From the NCBI RefSeq assembly GCF_900102465.1, contig NZ_FNBW01000004.1:1-64000 (forward strand): DNA of 64,000 nt. The letters run 5' to 3'. A program made the position numbers and the translations under genes. This DNA is from Thalassobaculum litoreum DSM 18839. Lineage in GTDB: Bacteria; Pseudomonadota; Alphaproteobacteria; Thalassobaculales; Thalassobaculaceae. Under the pieces are notes generated by a model. It was not told where the DNA came from. It ran no database searches and saw only the letters and a list, made by a program, of their open reading frames with translations. Positions 27,406 through 35,979 of the stretch are shown one piece after another (positions within the stretch are counted from its first letter, which is position 1; each line of letters opens with the position of its first letter).

Positions 27406-28563
27406 GTGACGCCTGCTGACGACTACACCGACATTCGTGACGCCGTGCGCGCGCTCTGCGCCGAGTTCCCGCCCGAATATCACAGGGGCGTGGACGAGAA
27501 GCGCGGCTATCCGGCGGAGTTCGTCGATGCGCTCACCAAGGCCGGCTGGCTCGCCGCCCTGATCCCGGAGGAATTCGGCGGGTCCGGCCTCGGCCTCACC
27601 GAAGCCTCCGTGATCATGGAGGAGATCAACCGCTCCGGCGGCAATTCCGGCGCCTGCCACGGCCAGATGTACAACATGGGCACGCTGCTGCGGCACGGCT
27701 CGGACGAACAGAAAAAGTATTATCTGCCGAAGATCGCGTCGGGAGAGTTGCGGCTGCAGTCCATGGGCGTGACCGAGCCGACCACCGGCACCGACACGAC
27801 CAAGATCAAGACCAAGGCCGAGCGCAAGGGCGACCGCTACGTCATCAACGGCCAGAAGGTCTGGATCTCGCGGATCCAGCATTCCGACCTGATGATCCTG
27901 CTGGCCCGCACCACGCCGCTGGAGGAGGTCGAGAAGAAGTCGCGCGGCATGTCGATCTTCATCGTCGATCTGAAGGACGCGATCGGCAACGGCATGGAGG
28001 TCAAGCCGATCCAGAACATGGTCAACCACGAGACCAACGAGCTGTTCTTCGACAATCTGGAGATCCCGGCCGAGAACCTGATCGGCGAGGAGGGGATGGG
28101 CTTCAAATACATCCTCGACGGGCTGAACGCCGAGCGCGCCCTGATCGCCGCCGAGTGCATCGGCGACGGCCACTGGTTCATCGACAAGGTGACCGCCTAT
28201 GCCAAGGAGCGCGTGGTGTTCGGTCGGCCGATCGGCCAGAACCAGGGCGTGCAGTTCCCGATCGCCGAGAGCCATATCGAGATCGAGGCCGCCAGCCTGA
28301 TGCGGTTCGAGGCCTGCCGGCTGTTCGACGCCAACCAGCCCTGCGGCGCCCAGGCCAACATGGCCAAGTACCTAGCCGCCAAGGCGTCCTGGGAGGCGGC
28401 GAATGCCTGCATCCAGTTCCATGGCGGCTTCGGCTTCGCCACCGAGTACGACGTGGAGCGCAAGTTCCGCGAGACCCGGCTCTATCAGGTGGCGCCGATC
28501 TCCACCAACCTGATCCTCAGCTACGTGGCCGAGCACGTTCTCGGCCTGCCCCGGTCATTCTGA
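27406..28563 (+). CDS. Acyl-CoA dehydrogenase family flavoprotein
   Basis: The 385-residue protein (GTG start behind GGAGGAACAG) has the acyl-CoA dehydrogenase domains in order: N-terminal helical part with IPEEFGGSGLGLTEAS, the middle beta domain with SMGVTEPTTGTDTTKIKTKA and GQKVWIS, and a C-terminal helical part with QFHGGFGFATEYDVER. The FAD is used to dehydrogenate an acyl-CoA. At the place of the usual YEG catalytic Glu it reads Tyr360-Gln361-Val, so the base must sit elsewhere or the reaction differs. Its stop overlaps the next CoA-transferase start by one base (TGATG). Confidence 0.9.
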   Translation: MTPADDYTDIRDAVRALCAEFPPEYHRGVDEKRGYPAEFVDALTKAGWLAALIPEEFGGSGLGLTEASVIMEEINRSGGNSGACHGQMYNMGTLLRHGSDEQKKYYLPKIASGELRLQSMGVTEPTTGTDTTKIKTKAERKGDRYVINGQKVWISRIQHSDLMILLARTTPLEEVEKKSRGMSIFIVDLKDAIGNGMEVKPIQNMVNHETNELFFDNLEIPAENLIGEEGMGFKYILDGLNAERALIAAECIGDGHWFIDKVTAYAKERVVFGRPIGQNQGVQFPIAESHIEIEAASLMRFEACRLFDANQPCGAQANMAKYLAAKASWEAANACIQFHGGFGFATEYDVERKFRETRLYQVAPISTNLILSYVAEHVLGLPRSF

Positions 28564-29681
28564 TGGCGGACAAGATGCGTCCCCTGGAGGGACTGACCGT
28601 CCTCGCCCTGGAACAGGCGGTGGCGGCTCCGTTCTGCACCTCGCGGCTGGCCGATGCCGGCGCGCGGGTGATCAAGATCGAGCGGCCGGAGGGCGATTTC
28701 GCCCGCGGCTACGACGACGTGGCCCAGGGGCAGAGCAGCTATTTCGTCTGGCTCAACCGGGGCAAGGAATCCCTGGTGCTCGACCTGGCGAGCGACGCGG
28801 GCAAGCAGACCCTCGGCACGCTGATCGCCGAGGCCGACGTGCTGGTGCAGAACCTGAAACCGGGCGCCATCGGTCGTCTCGGCTTCCCGCTGGAGCAGAT
28901 CCGCAGGGACCATCCGAAGCTGATCCTGTGTTCGATCAGCGGCTACGGCGACAGCGGCCCGCTGGCCAAGCGCAAGGCCTACGACCTGCTGATCCAGGCC
29001 GAGTCCGGCCTGTGCTCGATCACCGGCGGCTCGGACGGGCCGGCCCGGGTCGGCATCTCCGTGGTCGATATCGCCACCGGATCGACCGCGCATGCCGCCA
29101 TCCTGGAGGCGCTGATCGGCCGGGGTATTCATGGCGACGGCGCCGATATCCGGATCTCCATGTTCGACGTCATGGCCGACTGGGAGACGGTGCCGCTGCT
29201 GAACCACGAGGGCGGCAAGTCGCCCAAGCGGATCGGCCTCGCCCACCCGTCCATCTCCCCTTACGGCGCCTTCGCCTCGTCGGACGGCATCCTCATCCTG
29301 ATCTCGATCCAGAGCGAGCGGGAATGGGCCAGTCTCGCCCGCCATGTGCTGGGGGACGAGGGCCTGACCGTGCACGAGCTGTACAAGACCAACGTGCTGC
29401 GGGTCCGCAACCGGCCGCAGACCGACGGTCTGGTCGCCGAGGTCTTCTCCCGGCACACCGCCGACGCGCTGGAGGCGATGCTGGACAAGGCGGATGTCGC
29501 CTTCGCCCGGGTCAATGACATGGATGCGTTGGCGGCCCATCCGCATGTGCGCCGGGTGACGGTGGAGACGCCGAACGGCCCGGTCTCCTACCCGGCGCCG
29601 GCGGCCATCGTCGACGGCCGTACCCGCAGCTACGGCCCGGTCCCGGCGGTGGGGGAACACAAGGATCTGGACCTGGGATAG
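28563..29681 (+). CDS. Class III CoA-transferase (CaiB/BaiF family)
   Basis: 372 residues from the ATG at 28563 (MADKMRPLEGLTV). Family features are the LEQAVAAPFCTSRLADAGARVIKIE opening (first 20 residues are the key part), the GDFARGYD region, ENLKPGA-like VLVQNLKPGAIGRLG and CSISGYGDSGP. Class III transferases move CoA between carboxylic acids through an enzyme aspartyl-CoA ester. It is coupled to the acyl-CoA dehydrogenase gene by a 1-base overlap, so activation of an acid to its CoA ester followed by dehydrogenation is likely, as in CaiB/CaiA. The preceding frame extension to 28155 is shadow. Confidence 0.9.
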   Translation: MADKMRPLEGLTVLALEQAVAAPFCTSRLADAGARVIKIERPEGDFARGYDDVAQGQSSYFVWLNRGKESLVLDLASDAGKQTLGTLIAEADVLVQNLKPGAIGRLGFPLEQIRRDHPKLILCSISGYGDSGPLAKRKAYDLLIQAESGLCSITGGSDGPARVGISVVDIATGSTAHAAILEALIGRGIHGDGADIRISMFDVMADWETVPLLNHEGGKSPKRIGLAHPSISPYGAFASSDGILILISIQSEREWASLARHVLGDEGLTVHELYKTNVLRVRNRPQTDGLVAEVFSRHTADALEAMLDKADVAFARVNDMDALAAHPHVRRVTVETPNGPVSYPAPAAIVDGRTRSYGPVPAVGEHKDLDLG

Positions 29682-29703
29682 GGAGCCCTTCCGGGAAACG
29701 CGA

Positions 29704-29730
29704 TCAGCCCCAGATCACGTCCGGGGCTGA
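29704..29730. terminator. Hairpin between convergent genes
   Basis: TCAGCCCC (29704-29711) pairs perfectly with GGGGCTGA (29723-29730) across an 11-nt loop, between the stop of the CoA-transferase gene and the end of the convergent envelope-protein gene. There is no T-run, so it is only a probable (bidirectional or Rho-assisted) termination structure. Confidence 0.4.
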
Positions 29731-29756
29731 CGGCAGGTTCGTTATGGAGCGTCGGC

Positions 29757-30764
29757 TCAGAACTTCGCCTTGATCTGCGGATTGCTGGCGAGCAGGGCGG
29801 TGTCGGTCGACCACAGAGTGACCTCGGTGGTCTGGCCGTAGCTGACCACCAGGGCCTCCAACTCGTGGCTCACCGGGTCGATGCCGTTCGGCCGGGCCGA
29901 GGCCTCGATCGGTCGCTCAAGCGGTGCGCGCCAGGACAGCAGGGTGTACTTGTTCCCGGCATTGTTCGAGCTCGACCCCGGCAGTTCGCCGCGCTCGCGC
30001 TTGGCCGGGCGGCCGAAGCGTTCCTCGAGCTGGGCGACGATCTGCGCGCGCTGATCCTGGTCCACCGCCTGATGCAGGATGGTCTGGTAGACCCGCGGCG
30101 GGTCGCTTTCCACGGTCTGGCCGACCAGGCAGCGCTGACCGGCGATCAGGCGGGTATTGCTCTGCAGACGGCCGACGCAATCCTCGTCGCCGGCGACCAG
30201 GGCCTGCAGGTCGCGGCGATAGACAGGCTTGCCCGGGAAGTCGCCGCCGGCGGCGTTGGACGCCTCGGCCACCGTCATGCCGGTGCGCACCCCGCCGACG
30301 GCATCGCTGCCGAGCGAGACCGAGTTGGAGGTCGGCGCGGCGGTCGAACCGCTGCCGACGGTCGAGCCCGTCCCCGACGGTGCGGCGGCGAGGGCCTCGC
30401 TCGACCGGACAAGCCACTGGGTCGGGTCGCCGGCGGTGCCGCGGAACACGACCTCGCCGGTGCGATTGTCCTCGCCGGTGATGTTGAAGGCCGGGGTCCG
30501 GGCGCATTCGAAGCCGAGGATCGCCCGGGTGCCGTCGACCACCCGCTGCATGCGCGGGCTGTCCTTGCGGAACAGGTCGCGGTCGGAAGAGCGCATGGTC
30601 AACTCGGTGATCTCGCCGCAGCCGACCTCACGGTCCACCACGACCAGCAGGTCCGGCTCCTGCACCACCAGCCGTTCGGCGGCCGTGGCGGTGGCGAATG
30701 CGGCGGGCACCATCAGCAGGGAGAGGCCGGCCGCGCGGATCATGTTCTTGGAGGTCGCGCGCAT
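29757..30764 (-). CDS. Secreted protein of unknown function
   Basis: The 335-residue protein starts at 30764 (MRATSKNMIRAAGLSLL) with a Sec signal peptide likely cut after TATAAE-type residues (about 28). I recognise no domain. It is rich in Ser/Thr/Gly in the middle (about 125-165, linker-like), has four scattered Cys in the mature part (VGCGE, FECAR, DCVG, RCLVG) suited for disulfides, and a beta-rich C-terminus. The start overlaps the stop of the upstream SH3/glycine-zipper gene by one base, so the two are probably produced together in the envelope. Confidence 0.7.
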   Translation of the reverse strand: MRATSKNMIRAAGLSLLMVPAAFATATAAERLVVQEPDLLVVVDREVGCGEITELTMRSSDRDLFRKDSPRMQRVVDGTRAILGFECARTPAFNITGEDNRTGEVVFRGTAGDPTQWLVRSSEALAAAPSGTGSTVGSGSTAAPTSNSVSLGSDAVGGVRTGMTVAEASNAAGGDFPGKPVYRRDLQALVAGDEDCVGRLQSNTRLIAGQRCLVGQTVESDPPRVYQTILHQAVDQDQRAQIVAQLEERFGRPAKRERGELPGSSSNNAGNKYTLLSWRAPLERPIEASARPNGIDPVSHELEALVVSYGQTTEVTLWSTDTALLASNPQIKAKF

Positions 30765-31600
30765 CAGACCAGCTCCCAGGTTCCGTCGGCCCGCTGGCAG
30801 GCCTGCGCCTCGCGGGTGTCGGTGCGGCCGTTCGCGGTCTCGACCCGCTGGGTGATGATCGAGCATTCGCGGGCGTTCACCTGGGTGGCACCCGACTGCG
30901 GGCGCTCGGCGGTATAGGTGCCGGTATCGACCCGGCGCAGCAGGTCGCCGAAGACGAAGCCTTTGCCGATGCCGTTACGCGAGATCATGTACCAGTTCTC
31001 GTTGGCGACCTTGCCGACCACCCGCACGGTCTCGCCCGCTTCGAGCTGGTCCATCACCGCGTAGTCGGTGCTGGGGCCGCCGCGCACGTTGGTTTTGGTG
31101 GTCGCCGCGTAGTCGGCGCCGACGAGATGCATGGTGGGCACGCGCCAGGCCAGCTTGCTGCTGTCCTGCGTCGCGGTGGTGGTCGGGGCCGGACGGTAGG
31201 TCACCTCCTGCACCTGGGCGGTGGTCGTGGTGCCGGTATCCGGGTTGGTCCAGGTCTGGGTCTGGCCGGTGTTCAGCGCCTGCTGGGAGGTGTCGGCGAT
31301 GCCCTGCTGGTCGCGTTTGGTGAGGTATTCGGCCACCTCGCCACCCAGGAACAGGCCGCCGATCGCACCGGCGGCCACGGCAACCAACTTTCCGCTGCCG
31401 CCACCGATCTGCGAGCCGAGCAGCGCGCCGCCGATGCCGCCCAGAACCCGGCCGATGTTCTTGTTGGACACGCCCAGGGTGCTGTTGCTGTCCTGAGCAA
31501 ACGCCGGTGCTGCGGCCAGGGGCTGCACGGCCAGGGCGCCGGCAAGGGCGAGAGCCGTGTATCGCTTTCGTCTATCGGGACGCATGATATCGGGGCGCAT
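30764..31600 (-). CDS. Periplasmic or outer-membrane protein with glycine zipper and SH3 domain
   Basis: 278 residues from the ATG at 31600, chosen because GGAGG lies 7 bases upstream. A signal peptide (YTALALAGALAVQPLAAAPA, then FAQ) is followed by a glycine-zipper stretch (IGRVLGGIGGALLGSQIGGG and VAAGAIGGLFLGGEV), as in 17-kDa surface antigens, a Thr-rich linker and an SH3b-like domain (TKTNVRGGPSTDYAVMDQL, then AGETVRVVGKV). The tail has a Cys pair (RECSI, QACQR). Such proteins sit at the outer membrane or peptidoglycan. The downstream gene overlaps by one base. Confidence 0.8.
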   Translation of the reverse strand: MRPDIMRPDRRKRYTALALAGALAVQPLAAAPAFAQDSNSTLGVSNKNIGRVLGGIGGALLGSQIGGGSGKLVAVAAGAIGGLFLGGEVAEYLTKRDQQGIADTSQQALNTGQTQTWTNPDTGTTTTAQVQEVTYRPAPTTTATQDSSKLAWRVPTMHLVGADYAATTKTNVRGGPSTDYAVMDQLEAGETVRVVGKVANENWYMISRNGIGKGFVFGDLLRRVDTGTYTAERPQSGATQVNARECSIITQRVETANGRTDTREAQACQRADGTWELV

Positions 31601-31691
31601 GTCGGGGCCTCCTTTTTTTTCGTATCGCTGGGTAACGAACGAGTCAGACCGGGGTTCCCGTCGGTTTATTCGCCAGAGCTTTCGAAAATGG

Positions 31692-32357
31692 TCAGTCCTC
31701 AAGCACCACGGAGTCCGGGTCGGCCCCCAGCGCCTTGAGGTCTTCGGTCACGGCGTCGATCATCTTCGGCGGGCCGCAGACGTAGAAGTCCTGGCTGAAA
31801 TCGGCGACGTGCGTCTTCAGGAACTCACGGTCGACCAGGCCGCGGGCCAACGGGCTGTCGTCCTGGTCGGTGACGGTGAACAGGCAGTCGAGCCCGTCCA
31901 TCGCCTCGAACTCGTCGCGCAGGATGATGTCCCGCTCGGTGCTGTTGGAGAAGATCAGCGTCTGACCCGACAACGCGCCCTTGCGCTGCAGGTCGCGCAG
32001 GATGGCGATGAACGGGGTGACCCCGGCGCCGCCGGCGACGAAGACGCCCGGCCCCTTGTACTGGATCGCGCCCCAGGGCTCGTCGATCAGCAGACGGTCG
32101 CCCTTCTTCAGCTTGCCGATCTGCTCGGTGACCCCGTCATGGTCCGGATAGACCTTGATGGTGAATTCCAGATGGTCGGCGTCGGTCAGGGAGGTGAAGG
32201 TGAAGGGCCGCTGCTCGTCGCGCCAGTCGTCGCGGTCGAGGGCGACGTCGGTCGCCTGGCCGGGCTTGTAGTCGTACCCGTCCGGCTTCTCCACCGTCAG
32301 GCGGACCACGTTGTGGGTGACGTTCTCGGTGCTCAGGACGGCCACGCTATGTGCCAT
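31692..32357 (-). CDS. Ferredoxin-NADP reductase-type flavin oxidoreductase
   Basis: The 221-residue FNR-like protein has an FAD domain with QRPFTFTSL (RxxS/T-type flavin motif, here RPFTFTS) and an NAD(P) domain with GPGVFVAGGAGVTPFIAILR and YVCGPPKMID. There is no 2Fe-2S ferredoxin domain, so electrons must go to a separate partner. It belongs to the short Hcp-reductase/flavodoxin-reductase-like group. The gene stands alone, divergent from the DUF3616-like gene with 182 bp between. Confidence 0.85.
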   Translation of the reverse strand: MAHSVAVLSTENVTHNVVRLTVEKPDGYDYKPGQATDVALDRDDWRDEQRPFTFTSLTDADHLEFTIKVYPDHDGVTEQIGKLKKGDRLLIDEPWGAIQYKGPGVFVAGGAGVTPFIAILRDLQRKGALSGQTLIFSNSTERDIILRDEFEAMDGLDCLFTVTDQDDSPLARGLVDREFLKTHVADFSQDFYVCGPPKMIDAVTEDLKALGADPDSVVLED

Positions 32358-32539
32358 GGGATGTTTCTCCTTCTCTCACGTCGACAAAACGAGGTGTGGG
32401 GTTCTGCGGATTCCGCAACCCGTTTTCTGAAGAAAAGGGGCGGTTTTGCCGGAGTTTCACAGGCCCCTGTGAATTCGGGGAACCGGGCCTGCCCGGCAGT
32501 CGTTTTGCTAAAATGCATCCCCGGCAGCAGGAGCCCCGA

Positions 32540-33682
32540 ATGACCGCAGACGCCGCCAATGACGCCGCCAATCCGGACGCCCCATGGCCGACGGTCGCCA
32601 CGCCCCGGCGCCGGGTCCGGCTCGACTTCCAGCACCATGCCGACGTCGATGCCGTGTTCGACCCGGTGCGTCAGGATCTGTCGGCGCTGGCGGTCCTGGA
32701 TCGCAGCATGTGGCTGGCCTGCGACGAAACCACGACCATCGAGCAGCTCACCCGCACCGGCGGCGCCCGGTGGTCCGATCACCAGACCCACAATCTGCAC
32801 GAGGCCTTCGACCTTCATGGCGACGAGGGCGACGAGATCGACATCGAGGGGCTGGCGATCGACGACGGGTGGCTGTGGATCACCGGCTCCCACGGCCTGA
32901 CCCGCAAGAAGCCGAAATGGCACGAGACCGACCCAGCGGTGGCCATGAACCGGCTGACCGAGGTGAAGAGCAACGTGGCCCGCCGGGTAATCGGCCGACT
33001 GCCGCTGGTGGATGCCGGCAACGGGACCTGGATGCCGTCCCTGACCGAGACCGAGGACGGGAGGCGGCCGTCCAGCGTGCGCCTGCGCAAGGGCAGGACG
33101 GCCTTCACCAAGAGCCTGGCCAAGGACATCCATCTCGGCCGGTTCATGGACATTCCCTGCAAGGAGAACGGCTTCGACATCGAGGGCATCGCCGCCCGGG
33201 GCGACCGGGTACTGCTCGGCCTTCGCGGCCCCGTCCTGCGCGGCTGGGCGGTGATCCTGGAACTGCGGATGAAGATGACCAAATCCGGCCACCTGAAGCC
33301 ACGCCGGATCGGGCCGGACGGGGAGCGGTACCGCAAATATTTCATCGACCTGGAGGGCCTGGGGATCCGCGATCTGCAGGCCGACGGCGACGACCTCCTG
33401 ATCCTGGCCGGGCCGACAATGGACCTGGACGGTCCGGTGGCGCTGATCCGCTGGCCCGGTGCGTGGACAACGTCGGCGCTGAAGCAGGCGGTGATCCCCT
33501 ACCAGAAGCTGGAGCGGGTCATCGATCTTCCCTACGGCTACGGCACCGACCATGCCGAGGGGATCGCCCTGACCGAGCGCAGCGACGGCGGTCGCGAACT
33601 GATGGTGGTCTATGACAGCCCCGCCCAGGGTCGGTTGTCGGACGAGACGGCGATCCGCGCCGACCTGTTCGCGATCGACTGA
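32540..33682 (+). CDS. DUF3616-like protein
   Basis: 380 residues from the ATG at 32540, behind a clear AGCAGGAG site. The body looks like a beta-propeller of DUF3616 type (DLSALAVLDRSMWLACDETT, GDEIDIEGLAIDDGWLWITG, FDIEGIAARGDRVLLGLRGP, GTDHAEGIALTERSDGG). No signal peptide is seen, so it is probably cytoplasmic. The family has no settled function; a link to phosphatase- or phytase-like propellers is only structural speculation. It ends 201 bp before the Pot-type importer operon. Confidence 0.75.
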   Translation: MTADAANDAANPDAPWPTVATPRRRVRLDFQHHADVDAVFDPVRQDLSALAVLDRSMWLACDETTTIEQLTRTGGARWSDHQTHNLHEAFDLHGDEGDEIDIEGLAIDDGWLWITGSHGLTRKKPKWHETDPAVAMNRLTEVKSNVARRVIGRLPLVDAGNGTWMPSLTETEDGRRPSSVRLRKGRTAFTKSLAKDIHLGRFMDIPCKENGFDIEGIAARGDRVLLGLRGPVLRGWAVILELRMKMTKSGHLKPRRIGPDGERYRKYFIDLEGLGIRDLQADGDDLLILAGPTMDLDGPVALIRWPGAWTTSALKQAVIPYQKLERVIDLPYGYGTDHAEGIALTERSDGGRELMVVYDSPAQGRLSDETAIRADLFAID

Positions 33683-33710
33683 CCCCGGCGGAACGGCACC
33701 CGGCCAAAAT

Positions 33711-33720
33711 CTGTCGACAG
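33711..33720. promoter_or_regulatory. Palindrome CTGTCGACAG upstream of the Pot-type operon
   Basis: A perfect 10-bp palindrome flanked by AAAAT and TTTTC, 164 bp before the binding-protein gene. The TGTCGACA core is of the type bound by GntR/FCD dimers. It has no loop, so it is unlikely to be a terminator. One copy only, hence modest support. Confidence 0.3.
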
Positions 33721-33883
33721 TTTTCAGTTTTCACGTCTTGCCAATTGAACCGGAGCCCGATCAAGCTACCTCCCAACCGGCGTCATAGCTACGAACGAGG
33801 CCAGGGAAACACTGGCCGACAGATAAATGGGAGGCGTGGCGCCACCGCAGTCTGGGACGAGCTTTTAGGGGGCTTCGAAGATC

Positions 33884-35047
33884 ATGAACCAGTTTGAATT
33901 CACCCGCCGCCACATGATGGCGCTGATGGGAACGGCCGCGACTGCGGCGATGCTGCCGAGCGTCGCCAGCGCGGATGAGGGCCTGAAGTTCTGGGCGCCG
34001 GGCATCGCCCGGGTCGGCGAGAAGGATTGGAGCTCGATGGAGAAGGAGGCCGGCATCAAGCTGGTCAACGTCGCCAAGAGCGCGCGGGCCGACGAGTCGA
34101 TCCAGAAGATGGTGGTCGGCGACGGCAACGCGCTCTACGACGCCATGACCGACAATGGCGGCGGCATGGAGGACGCGCTGGCGAGCCAGAACGCCATCGC
34201 CGAACTCGACACCGCGAAGATCCCGAACTGGTCGATCATCGAGAAGCGCTATCTCGACGGCGGCGACGCGGCGGACACCATCCGCTACGAGGGCAAGGTC
34301 TACGCCATCCCCTACATCTCCAACGCCGATGCGCTGGCCTTCAACTACGACGTCATTGGTGAGGAGCTGACCTCCTGGGAGGTGCTGTTCGACGAGCAGT
34401 TCAAGGGTCGGGCCGCTCTGCAGAACGATTTCGGGCCGACCCTGACCAACACCGCGATCTACCTCAAGCAGTCGGGCAAGCAGGACATCGACAACCCGTC
34501 CGACATGACCGAGGACGAGGTGAAGGGGGTCTGCCAGTTCCTGATCGACAAGAAGAAGGCCGGTCAGTTCCGCACCTTCTGGGACGGATTCCAGAACGGC
34601 GTCGACCTGCTGGCCTCGGAAGAGGTGCTGGTCGCCTCCTGCTGGGAGCCGGTGCAGATCGTCGCCGCCAAGAAGGCCGGCAAGGACATCCGCTACGGCA
34701 CGATGAAGGAGGGGCACCAGACCTGGAACAACATCGTCATGCTGACCCGCGGCGGCCGCGAGCGCGGTATGGACGAGACGTTCTACAAGCTGGCGAACCT
34801 GTACCTGTCGCCCTGGTTCGGCGCCCGCACGCTCGCCGGCCTCGGCTTCACGCCGCAGATGACCGGCGTGCTGGAATACGTGGACGCCAATCCGGATACC
34901 TTCGACGCCGAAACCAAGGCGCTGATCAACGACCGTCTGGCCCGCAAGAAGGACCGGATCGCGATCGCGGGCAACTCCTGGCAGAACGTGTTCCCGACCA
35001 ACATGCGTGCCTATCAGGACTGGTGGTCCCGGGTTCAGGCTGCCTGA
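33884..35047 (+). CDS. Spermidine/putrescine-type ABC transporter substrate-binding protein
   Basis: The 387-residue SBP of the PotD/SBP_bac_8 type has a Tat-like signal (TRRHMMALMGTAATAAMLPS, cleavage near ASAD). Body segments: EGKVYAIPYISNADALAFNY, FDEQFKGRAALQNDFGPT and LASEEVLVASCWEPVQI. It delivers substrate to the following PotBCA-like genes (6-bp gap). Downstream deacetylase, TIM-barrel and aldehyde dehydrogenase genes suggest the substrate is an amine or amine-sugar metabolite rather than simply a polyamine. Confidence 0.9.
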   Translation: MNQFEFTRRHMMALMGTAATAAMLPSVASADEGLKFWAPGIARVGEKDWSSMEKEAGIKLVNVAKSARADESIQKMVVGDGNALYDAMTDNGGGMEDALASQNAIAELDTAKIPNWSIIEKRYLDGGDAADTIRYEGKVYAIPYISNADALAFNYDVIGEELTSWEVLFDEQFKGRAALQNDFGPTLTNTAIYLKQSGKQDIDNPSDMTEDEVKGVCQFLIDKKKAGQFRTFWDGFQNGVDLLASEEVLVASCWEPVQIVAAKKAGKDIRYGTMKEGHQTWNNIVMLTRGGRERGMDETFYKLANLYLSPWFGARTLAGLGFTPQMTGVLEYVDANPDTFDAETKALINDRLARKKDRIAIAGNSWQNVFPTNMRAYQDWWSRVQAA

Positions 35048-35053
35048 CACCCG

Positions 35054-35968
35054 ATGACCGACGCGACCGATACCGGGCTCGGCGGGCTTCCCCCCGTCGA
35101 GCCTTTCCGGCCGACTTTGCGTGAGCGGATGTCGGGCTGGGCGTTCTATATCCCGATCGTCTTCATGGTGCTGTTCTTCGCCCTGCCGATGGCGCTGACC
35201 GTGGTGTTCAGTGTGTTCGAGCGCACCATGTTCTGGATGGAGCCGGGCTTCAGCCTGCTGGCCTACGAGAATTTCTTCTTCTCCGCCCGGCTGGAGAATT
35301 TCCTCGCCTCCATGGGCTATTCCCTGATCTCGGTCGCGGTGTCGTTCTGCCTCGGCTTTCCGATCGCGGTGTTCGTGCGCAAGTCGGTGCCGCAGGCGGC
35401 CCAGCACCGGGTCGTGCTGCTGTTCATCCTGCCGTTCATGGTGTCGGAGATCATCCGCATCTTCGCCCTGCGGCCGGTGCTCCAGCGCAACGGGCTGGTG
35501 AACGAGACGCTGCTCAATCTCGGCCTGATCGACGAGCCGATCACCGCCCTGCTCTATACCCATACCGGCGTGATCATCGGCGAGGTGCTGTCCTTCATGC
35601 CGTTCATCGTGTTCTCCGGCTTTCTGGCCATGGAGGCGGTGCCCAAATACATCTTCGAGGTCTGCGACGATCTGGGGGCGGGACCGGTGCGGCGGTTTGT
35701 GGACGTGATCCTGCCGTTGGCGGCCCCGGGCATCTTCGCCGGTGCGGTTTTCATCTTCGTCAACGGTCTCGGCGTCGCCCTGATCCCCAACATCATGGGC
35801 GGGCCGGGCGCGGTGAATGCCGGCCTGATCGCCACCCAGGCGATCACAGCCCTCGACTTCCCGCTGGCGATGGCGGTGAGCGCGATCATGATGGCGACGC
35901 TGATGGGGCTGCTCTATGTCGGCCACAAGCTGTTCGACCTGACCAAGATCCTGGCACCGATGAACTGA
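35054..35968 (+). CDS. Pot-type ABC transporter permease (PotB-like)
   Basis: The 304-residue inner-membrane permease has six membrane segments, beginning WAFYIPIVFMVLFFALPMAL. The EAA-type cytoplasmic loop is ICDDLGAGPVRRFVDVILP-like (residues about 208-226, EVCDDLGAGPVRRFVDVI). It is the first channel subunit of the polyamine-type importer; its gene is 6 bp after the SBP gene and 11 bp before the second permease. Confidence 0.9.
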   Translation: MTDATDTGLGGLPPVEPFRPTLRERMSGWAFYIPIVFMVLFFALPMALTVVFSVFERTMFWMEPGFSLLAYENFFFSARLENFLASMGYSLISVAVSFCLGFPIAVFVRKSVPQAAQHRVVLLFILPFMVSEIIRIFALRPVLQRNGLVNETLLNLGLIDEPITALLYTHTGVIIGEVLSFMPFIVFSGFLAMEAVPKYIFEVCDDLGAGPVRRFVDVILPLAAPGIFAGAVFIFVNGLGVALIPNIMGGPGAVNAGLIATQAITALDFPLAMAVSAIMMATLMGLLYVGHKLFDLTKILAPMN

Positions 35969-35979
35969 GGGGCGGGATC

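Noticed and set aside
33700-33735. CTGTCGACAG with flanking A and T tracts as a terminator of the DUF3616-like gene
   Set aside because: The palindrome has no loop, so it cannot form a stable hairpin; listed instead as a weak operator candidate.
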